From positions 186,001 to 250,000 of the forward strand of contig CAVTVE010000006.1 in NCBI GenBank assembly GCA_963738165.1: a stretch of DNA of 64,000 bases, written 5' to 3'. The notes under the pieces are model-generated. The model worked only from the letters and a program-made list of their open reading frames with translations. It was not told the origin of the DNA and did no database searches. Made by a program: the position numbers and the translations under genes. Shown here piece after piece: positions 22,394-30,732 of this stretch. The DNA is from TOLSYN sp963738165 (GTDB lineage: Bacteria > Acidobacteriota > Terriglobia > Terriglobales > Acidobacteriaceae). The stretch's first letter is position 1, and every line of letters begins with the position of its first letter.

Positions 22394-23965
22394 ATGGCGA
22401 AGCCACATGAAAAACTCGCTACATCGCTGGCTGCACTTCAAGAGCTTCAGAAGAGTGGGCGCCGAGTGTTCAGGTCAGGTGAGTTTACCCGAATTCATCG
22501 GGAGCGTTTGTTGCAAAACGGATTTCTCCAAGAGGTAATGAAGGGGTGGTTGATCTCGTCAAGTCCCAGTGCTCGCGAAGGCGACACGACGCCTTGGTAC
22601 GCCTCGTTCTGGGAATTCTGCGGAATGTATTGTAGCGAGCGGTTCGACGATCAGTGGCACCTCTCTCCCGAGCAGTCTCTGCTTCTGCTTGCGGAAAATA
22701 CCGTGATTCCGCCCCAGGTAGTTGTATACAGTCCTCGGGGCACCAACAACATGGTGAAACTGGTCTTCGGATCATCGATCTACGACCTAAACGAGCAAGA
22801 GATGCCAACGAGGACGGATTTGGTAGTACGGGACAAGTTGCGTCTCTTCTCGCCCGCCGCGTCGCTGGTGAAAGTCTCGGACGCCTTTTTCCGGCGCTAT
22901 CCGATTGAAACGCAGGTGCTGCTGGGAACGATTGCCGATACATCGGACGTGCTCCGCGTTCTGCTCAATGGCGGCCACTCGATAAAGGCAGGGCAGCTTG
23001 CCGCGGCGTTTCGCCGAATCGGTCGCCCCGAAATTGCCGACGAAATCGTCGCGACAATGAAGGCTGCGAGTTATGACGTGCGGGAAAGCGATCCCTTCTC
23101 ACCCGAACAGTCCTTCTGCCAAATGCAGCCATCGATTGCACCTATTGTCGGACGACTGCAAGCGATGTGGAAAACAATGAGAGCAGCCGTTATCGAGACT
23201 TTTCCAAAAGCTCCGGGACTGCCCCAAAAAAAGGAAGAATATCTCCGCTCTGTAGATGACATATATAAACACGACGCCTACCACTCCCTCTCCATTGAAG
23301 GCTATTCGGTCAGCCAGAACCTTATCGAGCGGGTGCGAAAAGGGGAGTGGGATCCTGATCGCCACGACGATGATCGCAAGAACCGCGACGCACTGGCGGC
23401 GCGCGGATACTGGTTAGCATTCCAGAAGGTAAAAGAAGGGGTGAGTGCAGTAATCGAGGGCGCGAATCCTGGCACACTAATTCGCACGGCTCACAAGGAG
23501 TGGTATCGCGAACTATTTCAGCCCTGCGTCGCGGCAGGCCTCAGTCCTGCCGGAGCACTGGCTGGCTATAGAAATGAGGCGGTTTATCTGCGTACGTCGC
23601 GATACGTGCCTCCGCGCTGGGAGGCGGTACGGGATGCCATGCCGGCGCTGTTCGATCTACTCGAACAGGAAGCAGAACCAAGTGTCCGTGCAGTGCTTGG
23701 GCACTGGTTATTTGGCTATGTGCATCCGTATATCGATGGCAACGGCCGAATGGCTCGATTTCTTATGAACCTGATGCTCGCCTCTGGTGGCTATCCGTGG
23801 ACCGTGATTAGAGTCGAAGATCGAACAACCTATTTAAACGCCCTAGACGACGCGAGCATCGATTTGAATATACGGCCGTTCGCTGATTTCGTGTCAAAAC
23901 AAGTGGAATGGTCTATGAACGATACGCTTACAAAGGGCGAAGGAATAAATTCAAAGAACGAATAG
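22394..23965 (+). CDS. Fic-domain AMPylase with N-terminal AbiEi-like winged helix
   Basis: A 523-residue protein; ATG 22394 follows GGGAGG. Residues 1 to about 190 resemble AbiEi-type antitoxin or regulator domains (RRVFRSGEFTRIHRERLLQN; GWLISSSPSAREGDTTPW). The Fic core follows, with the catalytic loop HPYIDGNGRMARF at 444-456. S298 to G303 (SLSIEG) matches the class II inhibitory motif (S/T)xxxE(G/N), so the enzyme should be self-inhibited by E302. Fic proteins transfer AMP or related groups to target proteins. The DNA-binding domain on the same chain and the repeat-rich promoter point to autoregulation. Confidence 0.88.
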   Translation: MAKPHEKLATSLAALQELQKSGRRVFRSGEFTRIHRERLLQNGFLQEVMKGWLISSSPSAREGDTTPWYASFWEFCGMYCSERFDDQWHLSPEQSLLLLAENTVIPPQVVVYSPRGTNNMVKLVFGSSIYDLNEQEMPTRTDLVVRDKLRLFSPAASLVKVSDAFFRRYPIETQVLLGTIADTSDVLRVLLNGGHSIKAGQLAAAFRRIGRPEIADEIVATMKAASYDVRESDPFSPEQSFCQMQPSIAPIVGRLQAMWKTMRAAVIETFPKAPGLPQKKEEYLRSVDDIYKHDAYHSLSIEGYSVSQNLIERVRKGEWDPDRHDDDRKNRDALAARGYWLAFQKVKEGVSAVIEGANPGTLIRTAHKEWYRELFQPCVAAGLSPAGALAGYRNEAVYLRTSRYVPPRWEAVRDAMPALFDLLEQEAEPSVRAVLGHWLFGYVHPYIDGNGRMARFLMNLMLASGGYPWTVIRVEDRTTYLNALDDASIDLNIRPFADFVSKQVEWSMNDTLTKGEGINSKNE

Positions 23966-23989
23966 CAACTATTACTATTCGCAGGATGA

Positions 23990-24070
23990 TCACCGCCGCC
24001 GCAGCAGCAGCAGAAGCAGAAGAAGAATGATGATGATGATGATGATGATGATCAGCAGCATGATCAGCAT
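23990..24070 (-). CDS. Possible 26-residue hydrophobic peptide from a microsatellite
   Basis: The trinucleotide tract (GCA)n-(AGA)n-(ATG)n at 23995-24062 reads on the minus strand as MLIMLL, nine Ile, eight Leu and three Arg, then stop: a perfect transmembrane helix with a positive end. No Shine-Dalgarno is visible. It could be a real single-span micro-protein or a chance reading of a simple repeat prone to slippage. Confidence 0.25.
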   Translation of the reverse strand: MLIMLLIIIIIIIIILLLLLLLLRRR

Positions 24071-24090
24071 CGTGTTGATCAACAATCACT

Positions 24091-24463
24091 ATCGTGTCTT
24101 ACTGGACTATCTGCAACAACACGCGATTTAATAAGCGCGGCGTTGGTGGTGAACGTGATGGTGGACGTGGTGCGCGCGGCGCGCGCGGTACCCCGTTGTG
24201 GTGGCGCGCGCGGGCACGCACAGCGCGCATTACTGGCGTTGCCTGATTTCGGCAGCCTTGGCGTGCTCGTTCACCGACGCGCACAACCACACTGAACCAA
24301 CACGCTCATCAGCCCGTCAAGACGTGAACAAGCGACGCTTACATTTTAAGTGTTTGTAACAGACGACGTTCTTGCATATCCAAAAGAGCACTACGACAAC
24401 CGTCTTCGTGGGAGCTGTGTAAGCCCGCTCGCAAGTTCGCCCACATCCGCCAAAACTGCCCAC
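24091..24463. other. Intergenic stretch with GCGC-rich tract
   Basis: Alternating GCGCGC and GGTGG-type tracts lie around 24140-24215. No gene, tRNA or convincing terminator seen. Confidence 0.4.
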
Positions 24464-25417
24464 CTATGAAGGCACCGAGTCATCAAACCCAGCCACCAGT
24501 CGCCAGTCGCCATTGGTCTGCCTGGCGTAGAGCTGCCCCATTCCCCAACCAACTCCAGCTCCTCTTTCCGTGAAGCACTGGACGCACATATTGGCCCAGC
24601 CCAACTGGTTCTGGAGGCGCCCATCAACAAATAGCCCGCGGGCAAGCAGAGAACTACCACATCCGTCGCAGCTCTCAATACCGTAGGCGTATTGGGGTTC
24701 GTTCTCATCGACTTCGCTCGCCTTTACGATAGCTGCGAGTTTCTCCTCGGCCTCGTCCCGCGCCTTTATTGACCATGGCACCGGTTCATTCGTTTCCGAA
24801 TCCTCCGAAGAATCCTCTTCGTCCTCTACTTCTTCGTCATCCGAGTCATCCATCTCATCAAGGAGCGAATTCTCTAGGTCGTTAACTTCCACCTTGTATC
24901 CGCCATCTGCGAAGTCTATGCCAGCGACAGCGTCCGGGAATGACTGGACGTCGGGCACAATTGCCAGATGTTCGCGGTAGTCCTCAAAGTCAGGTAGCTC
25001 ACCCGGAACCGCCTGCCAACTCATCGTGGAGAAGGTGTCGCCGCCCGTACTTGGCCGGTAGAAGTGCCCGCCGCTTGAAATCGAAAGCTCCTCGCCTTCA
25101 ACCTTTACGTCCCACCAGTGATAGGTCTCGATCTCGTCGAAATGGTGGTGCGGTCCGATTACCGAGATGGAGATGAGCGTTTCATCCGTGACAGCAAGCG
25201 GCTTCGGTAACCGCGAAAGCATGTGAAGAACCTTCGCGATGGATACCAGTTCGGCTGGTTTGACAAAAGATGTGGCCACCAGCCTCCGTAGGAGTCCCTC
25301 GGCGCACGCGATGAGGGCGCGATCACGCCTGTTCAGGCAATAGTTTGCTATAAACACAACGCTGTTTCTGGCGGCAGTAGAGCTGGTAGGAACCGCAATT
25401 CTTTCCTTCTGCGGCAT
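24464..25417 (-). CDS. Hypothetical protein with acidic linker and C-terminal zinc-knuckle
   Basis: A 317-residue protein; AGGAAGGGAA precedes ATG 25417. The N-terminal helical part (1-90) is followed by a region with VIGPHHHFDEIETYHWWDVK. An Asp/Glu-rich linker covers about residues 183-212, and the C-terminal CDGCGSS...NMCVQCFTE motif carries four cysteines in two CxxC pairs, probably binding zinc. No family recognised. The neighbours are unrelated, and it appears to be a single-gene unit. Confidence 0.65.
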   Translation of the reverse strand: MPQKERIAVPTSSTAARNSVVFIANYCLNRRDRALIACAEGLLRRLVATSFVKPAELVSIAKVLHMLSRLPKPLAVTDETLISISVIGPHHHFDEIETYHWWDVKVEGEELSISSGGHFYRPSTGGDTFSTMSWQAVPGELPDFEDYREHLAIVPDVQSFPDAVAGIDFADGGYKVEVNDLENSLLDEMDDSDDEEVEDEEDSSEDSETNEPVPWSIKARDEAEEKLAAIVKASEVDENEPQYAYGIESCDGCGSSLLARGLFVDGRLQNQLGWANMCVQCFTERGAGVGWGMGQLYARQTNGDWRLVAGFDDSVPS

Positions 25418-25450
25418 TTCCCTTCCTGTCGTGCAGGTTTCAGTGGGCTA

Positions 25451-25870
25451 GTGCTGGCTGCCATGGGTTGGGAGTTACTAAACCAAGAAGAGCCCGAGAT
25501 CAAGCCGAAACCGCAAGAACCGGGTGCTGCCAAGTTCGATGCCTTGCATCAAAAGGTTTTTTACCCCTTTACGTTTCCCGTAACAGCCGGGCCCGGCACG
25601 ATGGTCGTCATGCTCACATTGAGCGCCCATGCCTCGATCAAGGGCGTATTCCTCAATGTCATGGCGCATGTGGGAATTCTGCTTGCTGTTGTGGTGTTGA
25701 GCGTGAGTGTCTTTTTCAGCTATGCATACGCTCCCAAAGTTACGACGCGCATCTCTCCGCAAACCGCACACGGAATTCGGCGCGTGATTGCTTTTGTGCT
25801 GCTATCTATTGGTGTGCAGATTACGTGGAATGGTTTGGAAGCCCTGTTGAGGACGCTACTCAGGTCATAG
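25451..25870 (+). pseudogene. marC: MarC-family membrane protein, N-terminal half missing
   Basis: AMGWELLNQEEPEI followed by FYPFTFPVTAGPGTMVVMLT and SAHASIKG is the second half of the MarC/UPF0056 family. The remaining segments are about three transmembrane helices ending ITWNGLEALLRTL. The family is about 210 residues; the first ~75, with the other helices, are missing. A stop (TAG) lies in frame just upstream of the first possible start, so the gene is truncated. Confidence 0.75.
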
Positions 25871-25903
25871 TTGCAAGCTTTCTTCTGAGGGGAGAGTCAG
25901 ACA

Positions 25904-26194
25904 ATGGAACTATTTATCTTTGGTCGATTCCACGCCCGCGACGGATGCGAAGAATCTCTCAGTGAGGCGATGCGAAAAGTCGTTGTTGCGACCCACGAGG
26001 AAGCGGGGTGCTTGGAAGTTCACGGCTTTCGCTCAGTCCGTGACCCACGGCTCCTTTACCTTCACTCGCACTGGGTGGACGAAGCTTCGTTCGAAGAGCA
26101 CGCAAAACTGCCGCATACAGTTGAGTTTCTTCAGCAGGTGGAGGCGCTTCTCGACCACCCAAGAGAGGTGAGCCGAACAACCGTATTCGTGTAG
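25904..26194 (+). CDS. Antibiotic-biosynthesis-monooxygenase (ABM) fold protein
   Basis: A 96-residue protein, MELFIFGRFHARDGCEESLS, with VVVATHEEAGCLEVHGFRSV and LYLHSHWVDEASFEEHAKLP. This is the dimeric ferredoxin-like ABM/YgiN domain, usually a quinol monooxygenase or a haem/aromatic-binding protein. The central His and the W/Y positions typical of the family are present. GGGGAGAG precedes the ATG. Complete. The substrate cannot be told. Confidence 0.85.
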   Translation: MELFIFGRFHARDGCEESLSEAMRKVVVATHEEAGCLEVHGFRSVRDPRLLYLHSHWVDEASFEEHAKLPHTVEFLQQVEALLDHPREVSRTTVFV

Positions 26195-26204
26195 CTGATG
26201 CGGC

Positions 26205-26292
26205 ATAGCAGCGGAGCCCAGTCGTCCCCGAGCTCAATGCCGAAGGGTTCAGCGAGTTTGGAAGCGCGGGTCAGGCGAAAGCGTCCGCACAT
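26205..26292 (-). pseudogene. SRAP/YedK (HMCES) N-terminal fragment
   Basis: MCGRFRLTRASKLAEPFGIE begins at ATG 26292. MCGRF with Cys2 as the catalytic, DNA-crosslinking residue is diagnostic of SRAP proteins that protect abasic sites. Similarity ends after about 30 residues (ELGDDWAP), and the rest of the ~220-residue protein is missing. Confidence 0.65.
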
Positions 26293-26401
26293 AGCGGTAT
26301 AGATGAACGAAGCTCGCTGCCGGAATCGCGAACCTCGGAAAAAGGCAAGGTCGGGGCGGAGTACGAAGAGTATCAGCGAACCCTTGCGTTTGGGCTTTCG
26401 A

Positions 26402-26908
26402 TTATGTTGACTGGCGAGTGCTGGAAGCACAGGGATGGTTTTCTTCAGCCATTCTCAGACTGGTGGGCGTGGGACTGCCAATTGACTTCATGCAATGCAG
26501 ACAAGTTGAGATGACGAGCCCATTAGCCAGAGTTTTATGAACGAAGCCGGAAAGAGGCGAGTTGGGGACGATGGCGTTCTTGTCCCTCATGCTTCGTCCG
26601 AAATGTGTGCAATCCACAAATCCTTCTCCCGCTGCTTCCGCGTGCCCATCGCAGTTCGGAATCTCTATTGTCTGACCTGAACGTGAGTGGGTGCTGCCAA
26701 GTAGAAACTGAATGGTTCCATTAATCACAAAGCTATGGCAGACACCCGCAATACTAATGCTCGGTGTGAAGGTGGGTGATTCCAAACTTCCATTCCATAA
26801 CCAGCGCGGGTGACCATCTCCCGCTATTCGAACCCCATGCCAACACTTGCAGCCGGGGCAAAAGAAACCCACACGTTCGTCATCAAGATGGTGCACCTTC
26901 TGAGCCAT
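26402..26908 (-). CDS. DUF6527-like zinc-binding protein with extra C-terminal domain
   Basis: A 168-residue protein from ATG 26908 (GGAAGG close upstream). The first part, RVGFFCPGCKCWHGVRIAG then WLWNGSLESPTFTPSISIAG, VCHSFVINGTIQFL and STHSRSGQTIEI, is the DUF6527 pattern with CxxCxxxH. The last ~60 residues, from MRDKNAIVPNSPLSGFVHKT with CLHCMKSIGSP, look like an independent small Cys-containing domain that I have the impression also occurs alone. The two may have been joined by deletion. Function unknown. Confidence 0.55.
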   Translation of the reverse strand: MAQKVHHLDDERVGFFCPGCKCWHGVRIAGDGHPRWLWNGSLESPTFTPSISIAGVCHSFVINGTIQFLLGSTHSRSGQTIEIPNCDGHAEAAGEGFVDCTHFGRSMRDKNAIVPNSPLSGFVHKTLANGLVISTCLHCMKSIGSPTPTSLRMAEENHPCASSTRQST

Positions 26909-27131
26909 GAACCTTCCACCCAACCGGACAGGAATCCCAGTTGTAAGCTTTAACCCGGTCAACTGGCCAGCGGCTTGCTGCCCGGAAAGCATTGTTGGCT
27001 GCACTTTGACAGTGAAGGGTGAACATCTAAATTGGTAAACGGACTGGTAGTGGCTCGTATTTTACCTTAGGTTGGCATCAGCGCCGGGCTGAACGGCTTC
27101 AGCAGGTCAGGCGGCTTCCGGGCAGGCCGTC

Positions 27132-27265
27132 TCACCGAGCTAAAACGCTCTGTATGAAACGCTGCATGCGCTCGTAGTGTGAGCCCTCCCAGTAGATGCG
27201 ATTGCAGGCAGGGAAAATGCGGAACTCGTCATAGTAGCGGCGGGATCCGATTGCAGACGCCTGTG
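27132..27265 (-). pseudogene. Unidentified C-terminal gene fragment
   Basis: The last ~40 codons of a minus-strand frame read RRYYDEFRIFPACNRIYWEG and SHYERMQRFIQSVLAR, protein-like in composition and unlike antisense noise. Upstream of about 27265 the frame loses that character. I do not recognise the family. Confidence 0.3.
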
Positions 27266-27373
27266 GTGCTTGCGTCAACCCCAGAATGGCAAATCGGGCG
27301 GATGTACCAAAGGAAGCCGTCGAATTCGGATGGCCTACACCGCCAGAGGTGTTCGAATCCACGAAAATGAACG

Positions 27374-29320
27374 TTGTATGTCGACTCGCCATCCCCGTCA
27401 TATCCCGTCCCGATTGCCCTCACCAACAACCGAGGCAGCCCTGAATTGGTCTCGCCGCGATATTCCTTAAAAGGACATCTTCGAAAGGTGGCTCGAAAGC
27501 ATGATGCCGCTCTTCAGACCATCCACACGCCACTTCTTGACGGCTGCGCTGTTCTGGCTCGCGATATAATCGCGGCTGTCTTCGCTTTGACAGTCATTCG
27601 CAAATCCCGAAGCGGGCGAGACGACGGTAGTGCTTCATCTCCGTCGCATGAGCTCCGGCTATTGCCCGCTTGGCCCGACCCGTTCGAAGTTTTTACTGAG
27701 AATCTCTCCGACCGCATCCGCGGGCGGGTCGTCCCGGTGGTGGAGACGAGCTCTGAGCCAGACCACGGCTTTTGGCGCAATATTGATCTGCACGTGCCGT
27801 TTCCGCAGCGCGGACTGAGGGACTCGGTCTTCGTGCACACCGCGCTGCTAGGCGTGCTATATGTGGTTTCAATCTGGCCACAAGCTAGGGTACATCTTGC
27901 CGATTCGCGATCCTACCGAACAACTCAGAATGCCTTTCTGCTCAGCCCGTATCTGCCGGAGCTGCATGGTGCTCCTACCCGTCATAGGCATTGGGGCAAG
28001 GCGGACCCGGTGTTGGCGGGGCAGGAGATCCGGTCTCTTCCGGATGAGCCCGATAACCTGCGTCAGACAATCGTGGCCCCGCCCAAGCTCAAACTGCAGC
28101 ATGACGTGGAGCTGCCGAACCTTGTTGCTTACGAGCCGACGCTGCCACAGCCGCTGGATGCGAGTTCGCACTCGGCCGTCCCGCACCCGCCCGAGGTTGT
28201 GGCACCGGCAACAGAGATCGTGCAGATCAAACCTCTGCGCGCTCTGCCCAAATTCCAGCCTAGCGTGGTGGTGCCTGCGCCATCGGTCGGTTCGATTAGC
28301 CGGAGAGGCGCGTTAAACCTCGTGCAGCTTGTTCCGTCGGGCCCGGCTCCGGTTCTACCGGCACCACCGGAAATTGTTCAGTTAAAATCTCCGCGTGCCT
28401 TGCCCAGCTTGGAGCCTCGCGTAATTCAGCCTGCGCCATCTGTCAGTTCGGTTGGCCGGGGAAGCGCGTTAAACCTCGCACAGCTTCTTCCGTCGGGCCC
28501 CGCTCCGGTTCTGCCGTCACCGCCCGTGGGCAATACCCAAGCGCCGCAGGTATTGGCATTGAGCTTGCATCCCGCCGAGGTTCAGGCTCCGGTGCCGATT
28601 CCCGATGGTACCCGGCGCGGAGCCTTTGCCGCCTCTCCCACCGGCCACGCTAACGCTACTGGCGCGCCAGGTGCGGAAGACTCCTCCGGCATCAGTGCGC
28701 ACGACGCCAGCCGCGGGGTGAACGCGCCGGCAGGGATCAGCGTGGGAGCTTCGCCTCTCCCTGCGGCTGCTGTCGCTGCGCCCAAGGCACCCTCACCCAA
28801 GCCCCCGGTTGCGGCCGAGCCCGACCTGCGGGCTAAGCTGCTCGCCGCGATGCGGCCTCCAATGATTGCGTCCATCCCGCCACGCCCTCCAGTAGCACGC
28901 GAAACCACCGGGAAGCAAACTGAGTTGGAGAACCATATCTTCGCCGGACGGCGCTCCTACACACTCGCGGTTAATACGCCGAATCTGAATGCCGCGGCCG
29001 GAAGCTGGATTATCCACTATGTGGATCGCGAGCAGGGTCTGGTACCATCACCGATCACCCCGCCAGAGGTGGTCAGCAAGTTCGACCCGGGTTATCCCGC
29101 CGAACTGTTCCGCGACGGCGTGCATGGCACAGTGGTTCTAACGGCGATCATCCGCGCCGACGGCAGCGTGAGTGACATAGCCGTGGCGCAGAGCCTGAAC
29201 ACGAAACTCGACCAGAACGCGATGCAGGCGTTCTCGCGCTGGGTCTTCCGTCCAGCGCTGAAGAACGGCCAGCCCATTGACCTGCAAGCCGTGATCTTGG
29301 TTCCATTCCGTACGAAATAG
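27374..29320 (+). CDS. TonB-family energy-transducer protein with Pro-rich repeats
   Basis: The frame spans 648 codons; the first ~75 are probably not translated, and a start in the 27580-27650 region is likely. The chain resembles acidobacterial TonB-like proteins: cytoplasmic DPFEVFTENLSDRIRGR, a conserved LHVPFPQRGLRDSVFVHTAL before a single membrane helix near residue 160, then a long Pro-rich periplasmic region. Two ~45-residue repeats (about 280-390: IKPLRALPKFQPSVV and LKSPRALPSLEPRVI, each followed by ALNLxQLxPSGPAPVLP) lie in it. The C-terminal TonB domain (about 560-648) has PGYPAELFRDGVHGTVVLTA. Upstream in another frame lies MMPLFRPSTRHFLTAALFW, possibly a frameshifted N-terminus. 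Confidence 0.8.
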   Translation: MYVDSPSPSYPVPIALTNNRGSPELVSPRYSLKGHLRKVARKHDAALQTIHTPLLDGCAVLARDIIAAVFALTVIRKSRSGRDDGSASSPSHELRLLPAWPDPFEVFTENLSDRIRGRVVPVVETSSEPDHGFWRNIDLHVPFPQRGLRDSVFVHTALLGVLYVVSIWPQARVHLADSRSYRTTQNAFLLSPYLPELHGAPTRHRHWGKADPVLAGQEIRSLPDEPDNLRQTIVAPPKLKLQHDVELPNLVAYEPTLPQPLDASSHSAVPHPPEVVAPATEIVQIKPLRALPKFQPSVVVPAPSVGSISRRGALNLVQLVPSGPAPVLPAPPEIVQLKSPRALPSLEPRVIQPAPSVSSVGRGSALNLAQLLPSGPAPVLPSPPVGNTQAPQVLALSLHPAEVQAPVPIPDGTRRGAFAASPTGHANATGAPGAEDSSGISAHDASRGVNAPAGISVGASPLPAAAVAAPKAPSPKPPVAAEPDLRAKLLAAMRPPMIASIPPRPPVARETTGKQTELENHIFAGRRSYTLAVNTPNLNAAAGSWIIHYVDREQGLVPSPITPPEVVSKFDPGYPAELFRDGVHGTVVLTAIIRADGSVSDIAVAQSLNTKLDQNAMQAFSRWVFRPALKNGQPIDLQAVILVPFRTK

Positions 29321-29590
29321 ACTTGGGTTTCGAAAGCTCCGGGACATCCCCTGCTCGCTCCGGCGGAGCAAACCAAACTTTGCAGGGAACTCCAGCAGGA
29401 TGTGGAGGTGGCACCAGCGGTGGTCAGTGGAAGACGAGTCCTTCCCGGCTGTGCTCCGCAGCGTACCCCGGCAGGCGCGTGAGCGCGCTGATGGAGCGAG
29501 GCCGCTGGTGCGGCAGACGCTACCGCGTGGGTGACGCTAGCTGCAGTTGCGGTACACTCCTTCTTGTAAGTTGTGGGGCACAAGGAGGTT
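29321..29590. other. Intergenic stretch, no gene seen
   Basis: GC-rich sequence between the TonB-family gene and an integrase remnant. No promoter or terminator that I would defend. Confidence 0.4.
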
Positions 29591-29707
29591 GTTCCTCTGA
29601 CCCATCTTCGTCAGATCATGCTAGAGGAACTCCGGTGTCGTAATTACTCTGAGGCTACGGCCCGCTACTATTTTCGCAAGGCCGAAGCCTTTGCCCCACG
29701 AGTTTAG
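29591..29707 (+). pseudogene. Tyrosine recombinase N-terminal remnant
   Basis: 39 codons read VPLTHLRQIMLEELRCRNYS followed by EATARYYFRKAEAFAPRV and a stop. This is the start of the core-binding (SAM-like) domain of XerC/D-type integrases common in this group of bacteria. Nothing of the catalytic domain follows. Confidence 0.6.
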
Positions 29708-30732
29708 AGCGACAACTTCTCCCAATCCCCATCTGAGGCATCCCGCGCAATGGCCAGTCCGCCGTCGGACCCTGCGAAAACTGGATCTTGAACTAACGTA
29801 ATTTGCGCTTTTCCCAGTTCTGAGAGGGCGCTCTTCAGTGCCTCGGGCAGACCGTCAATCAACGAACTCCCGCCGGTTAGGACGATATTGTTGAGCACCC
29901 GCGGCTGGTATTCTGGCTCGACTCGCGCAACCAAATCCCGCACTGTCTCAGAGATCGGCGCCACAATCGATTCGCATGCCGCACGCATATCCTCGGTTAT
30001 ATCAATTTCGATCGGTTTGCCGTCTGCTGCGGTCGTGACCACTACACGGCGTTTCGGCTCTCCCACAAAGCTCCACTTCTCCTTCCAGGCCCGCACGGCA
30101 TGAATGGAAAACTGAGATTGAGGATGATGTTCTTGCAATGATCCGAAGAGCCGTTGGTCAATGGAGTCGCCCGCATTAGGAAGAGTTCTCTGATCGTCTT
30201 CAGTCGGATACCGGCCTTGCATTACGCAGATGTCTGCGGTTCCCGCACCGATGTCGATCACCATCGCATGGAGAAGGGCTTCGGTGCCGTACGCCACCGC
30301 GAAGGGTTCGGAAACCAGCATTACGCTGTCGGCGATCCCATCCATTGCAGTGCGAAGCCGCAACCGGCTCGTCTGCATCGCTTCAGCGGGGACTCCCACG
30401 ACGGCACGCAGTTTAAGCTGCTTCCCATTGTTTTTTATGCCAATCAAAGAAACCAAATGGCGTAACAGTTCCTGGACAGCGTGCGCGTCTCTTTCCGATC
30501 CATCTTTGATAACGCCATTCTCGAGCGGGCGTCGTAGATCGAGCATCGAACGGTTCTCCAACGCCTCGGCGCCGATTAAAACCTGCTTCTTAATGACCTT
30601 TCGGGCGACCATATCTAACGGCCAGCCGACATAGCTGTCCACGACATGGCGCTCGCCGTTAGAGGCCGAAATGGAACTTCGTGAAGTGCCCAAGTCAATT
30701 CCTACACAGATCGTCTCATCATGTTGTGCCAT
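29704..30732 (-). CDS. MamK-like bacterial actin
   Basis: A 342-residue actin-fold ATPase: phosphate-1 loop VGIDLGTSRSSISASNG, connect-1 and phosphate-2 (MVIDIGAGTADICVMQ), adenosine motif NIVLTGGSSLIDGLP. It follows the magnetosome filament protein MamK more closely than MreB, for example YVGWPLDMVARKVIKKQVLI, GAEALENRSMLDLRRPLENG, MLVSEPFAVAYG and WKEKWSFVGEP. ATG 30732 overlaps the amidase stop by 14 bases; ATG 30777 behind GAGGGG is an alternative. No mam genes are nearby, so magnetosome formation is not implied. It probably forms a cytoplasmic filament linked to the amidase. Confidence 0.85.
   Translation of the reverse strand: MAQHDETICVGIDLGTSRSSISASNGERHVVDSYVGWPLDMVARKVIKKQVLIGAEALENRSMLDLRRPLENGVIKDGSERDAHAVQELLRHLVSLIGIKNNGKQLKLRAVVGVPAEAMQTSRLRLRTAMDGIADSVMLVSEPFAVAYGTEALLHAMVIDIGAGTADICVMQGRYPTEDDQRTLPNAGDSIDQRLFGSLQEHHPQSQFSIHAVRAWKEKWSFVGEPKRRVVVTTAADGKPIEIDITEDMRAACESIVAPISETVRDLVARVEPEYQPRVLNNIVLTGGSSLIDGLPEALKSALSELGKAQITLVQDPVFAGSDGGLAIARDASDGDWEKLSL

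Noticed and set aside
29704..30732. A magnetosome gene
   Set aside because: The actin is MamK-like, but none of the other mam genes is in the window and its partner is a wall amidase. Only the actin relationship is claimed.
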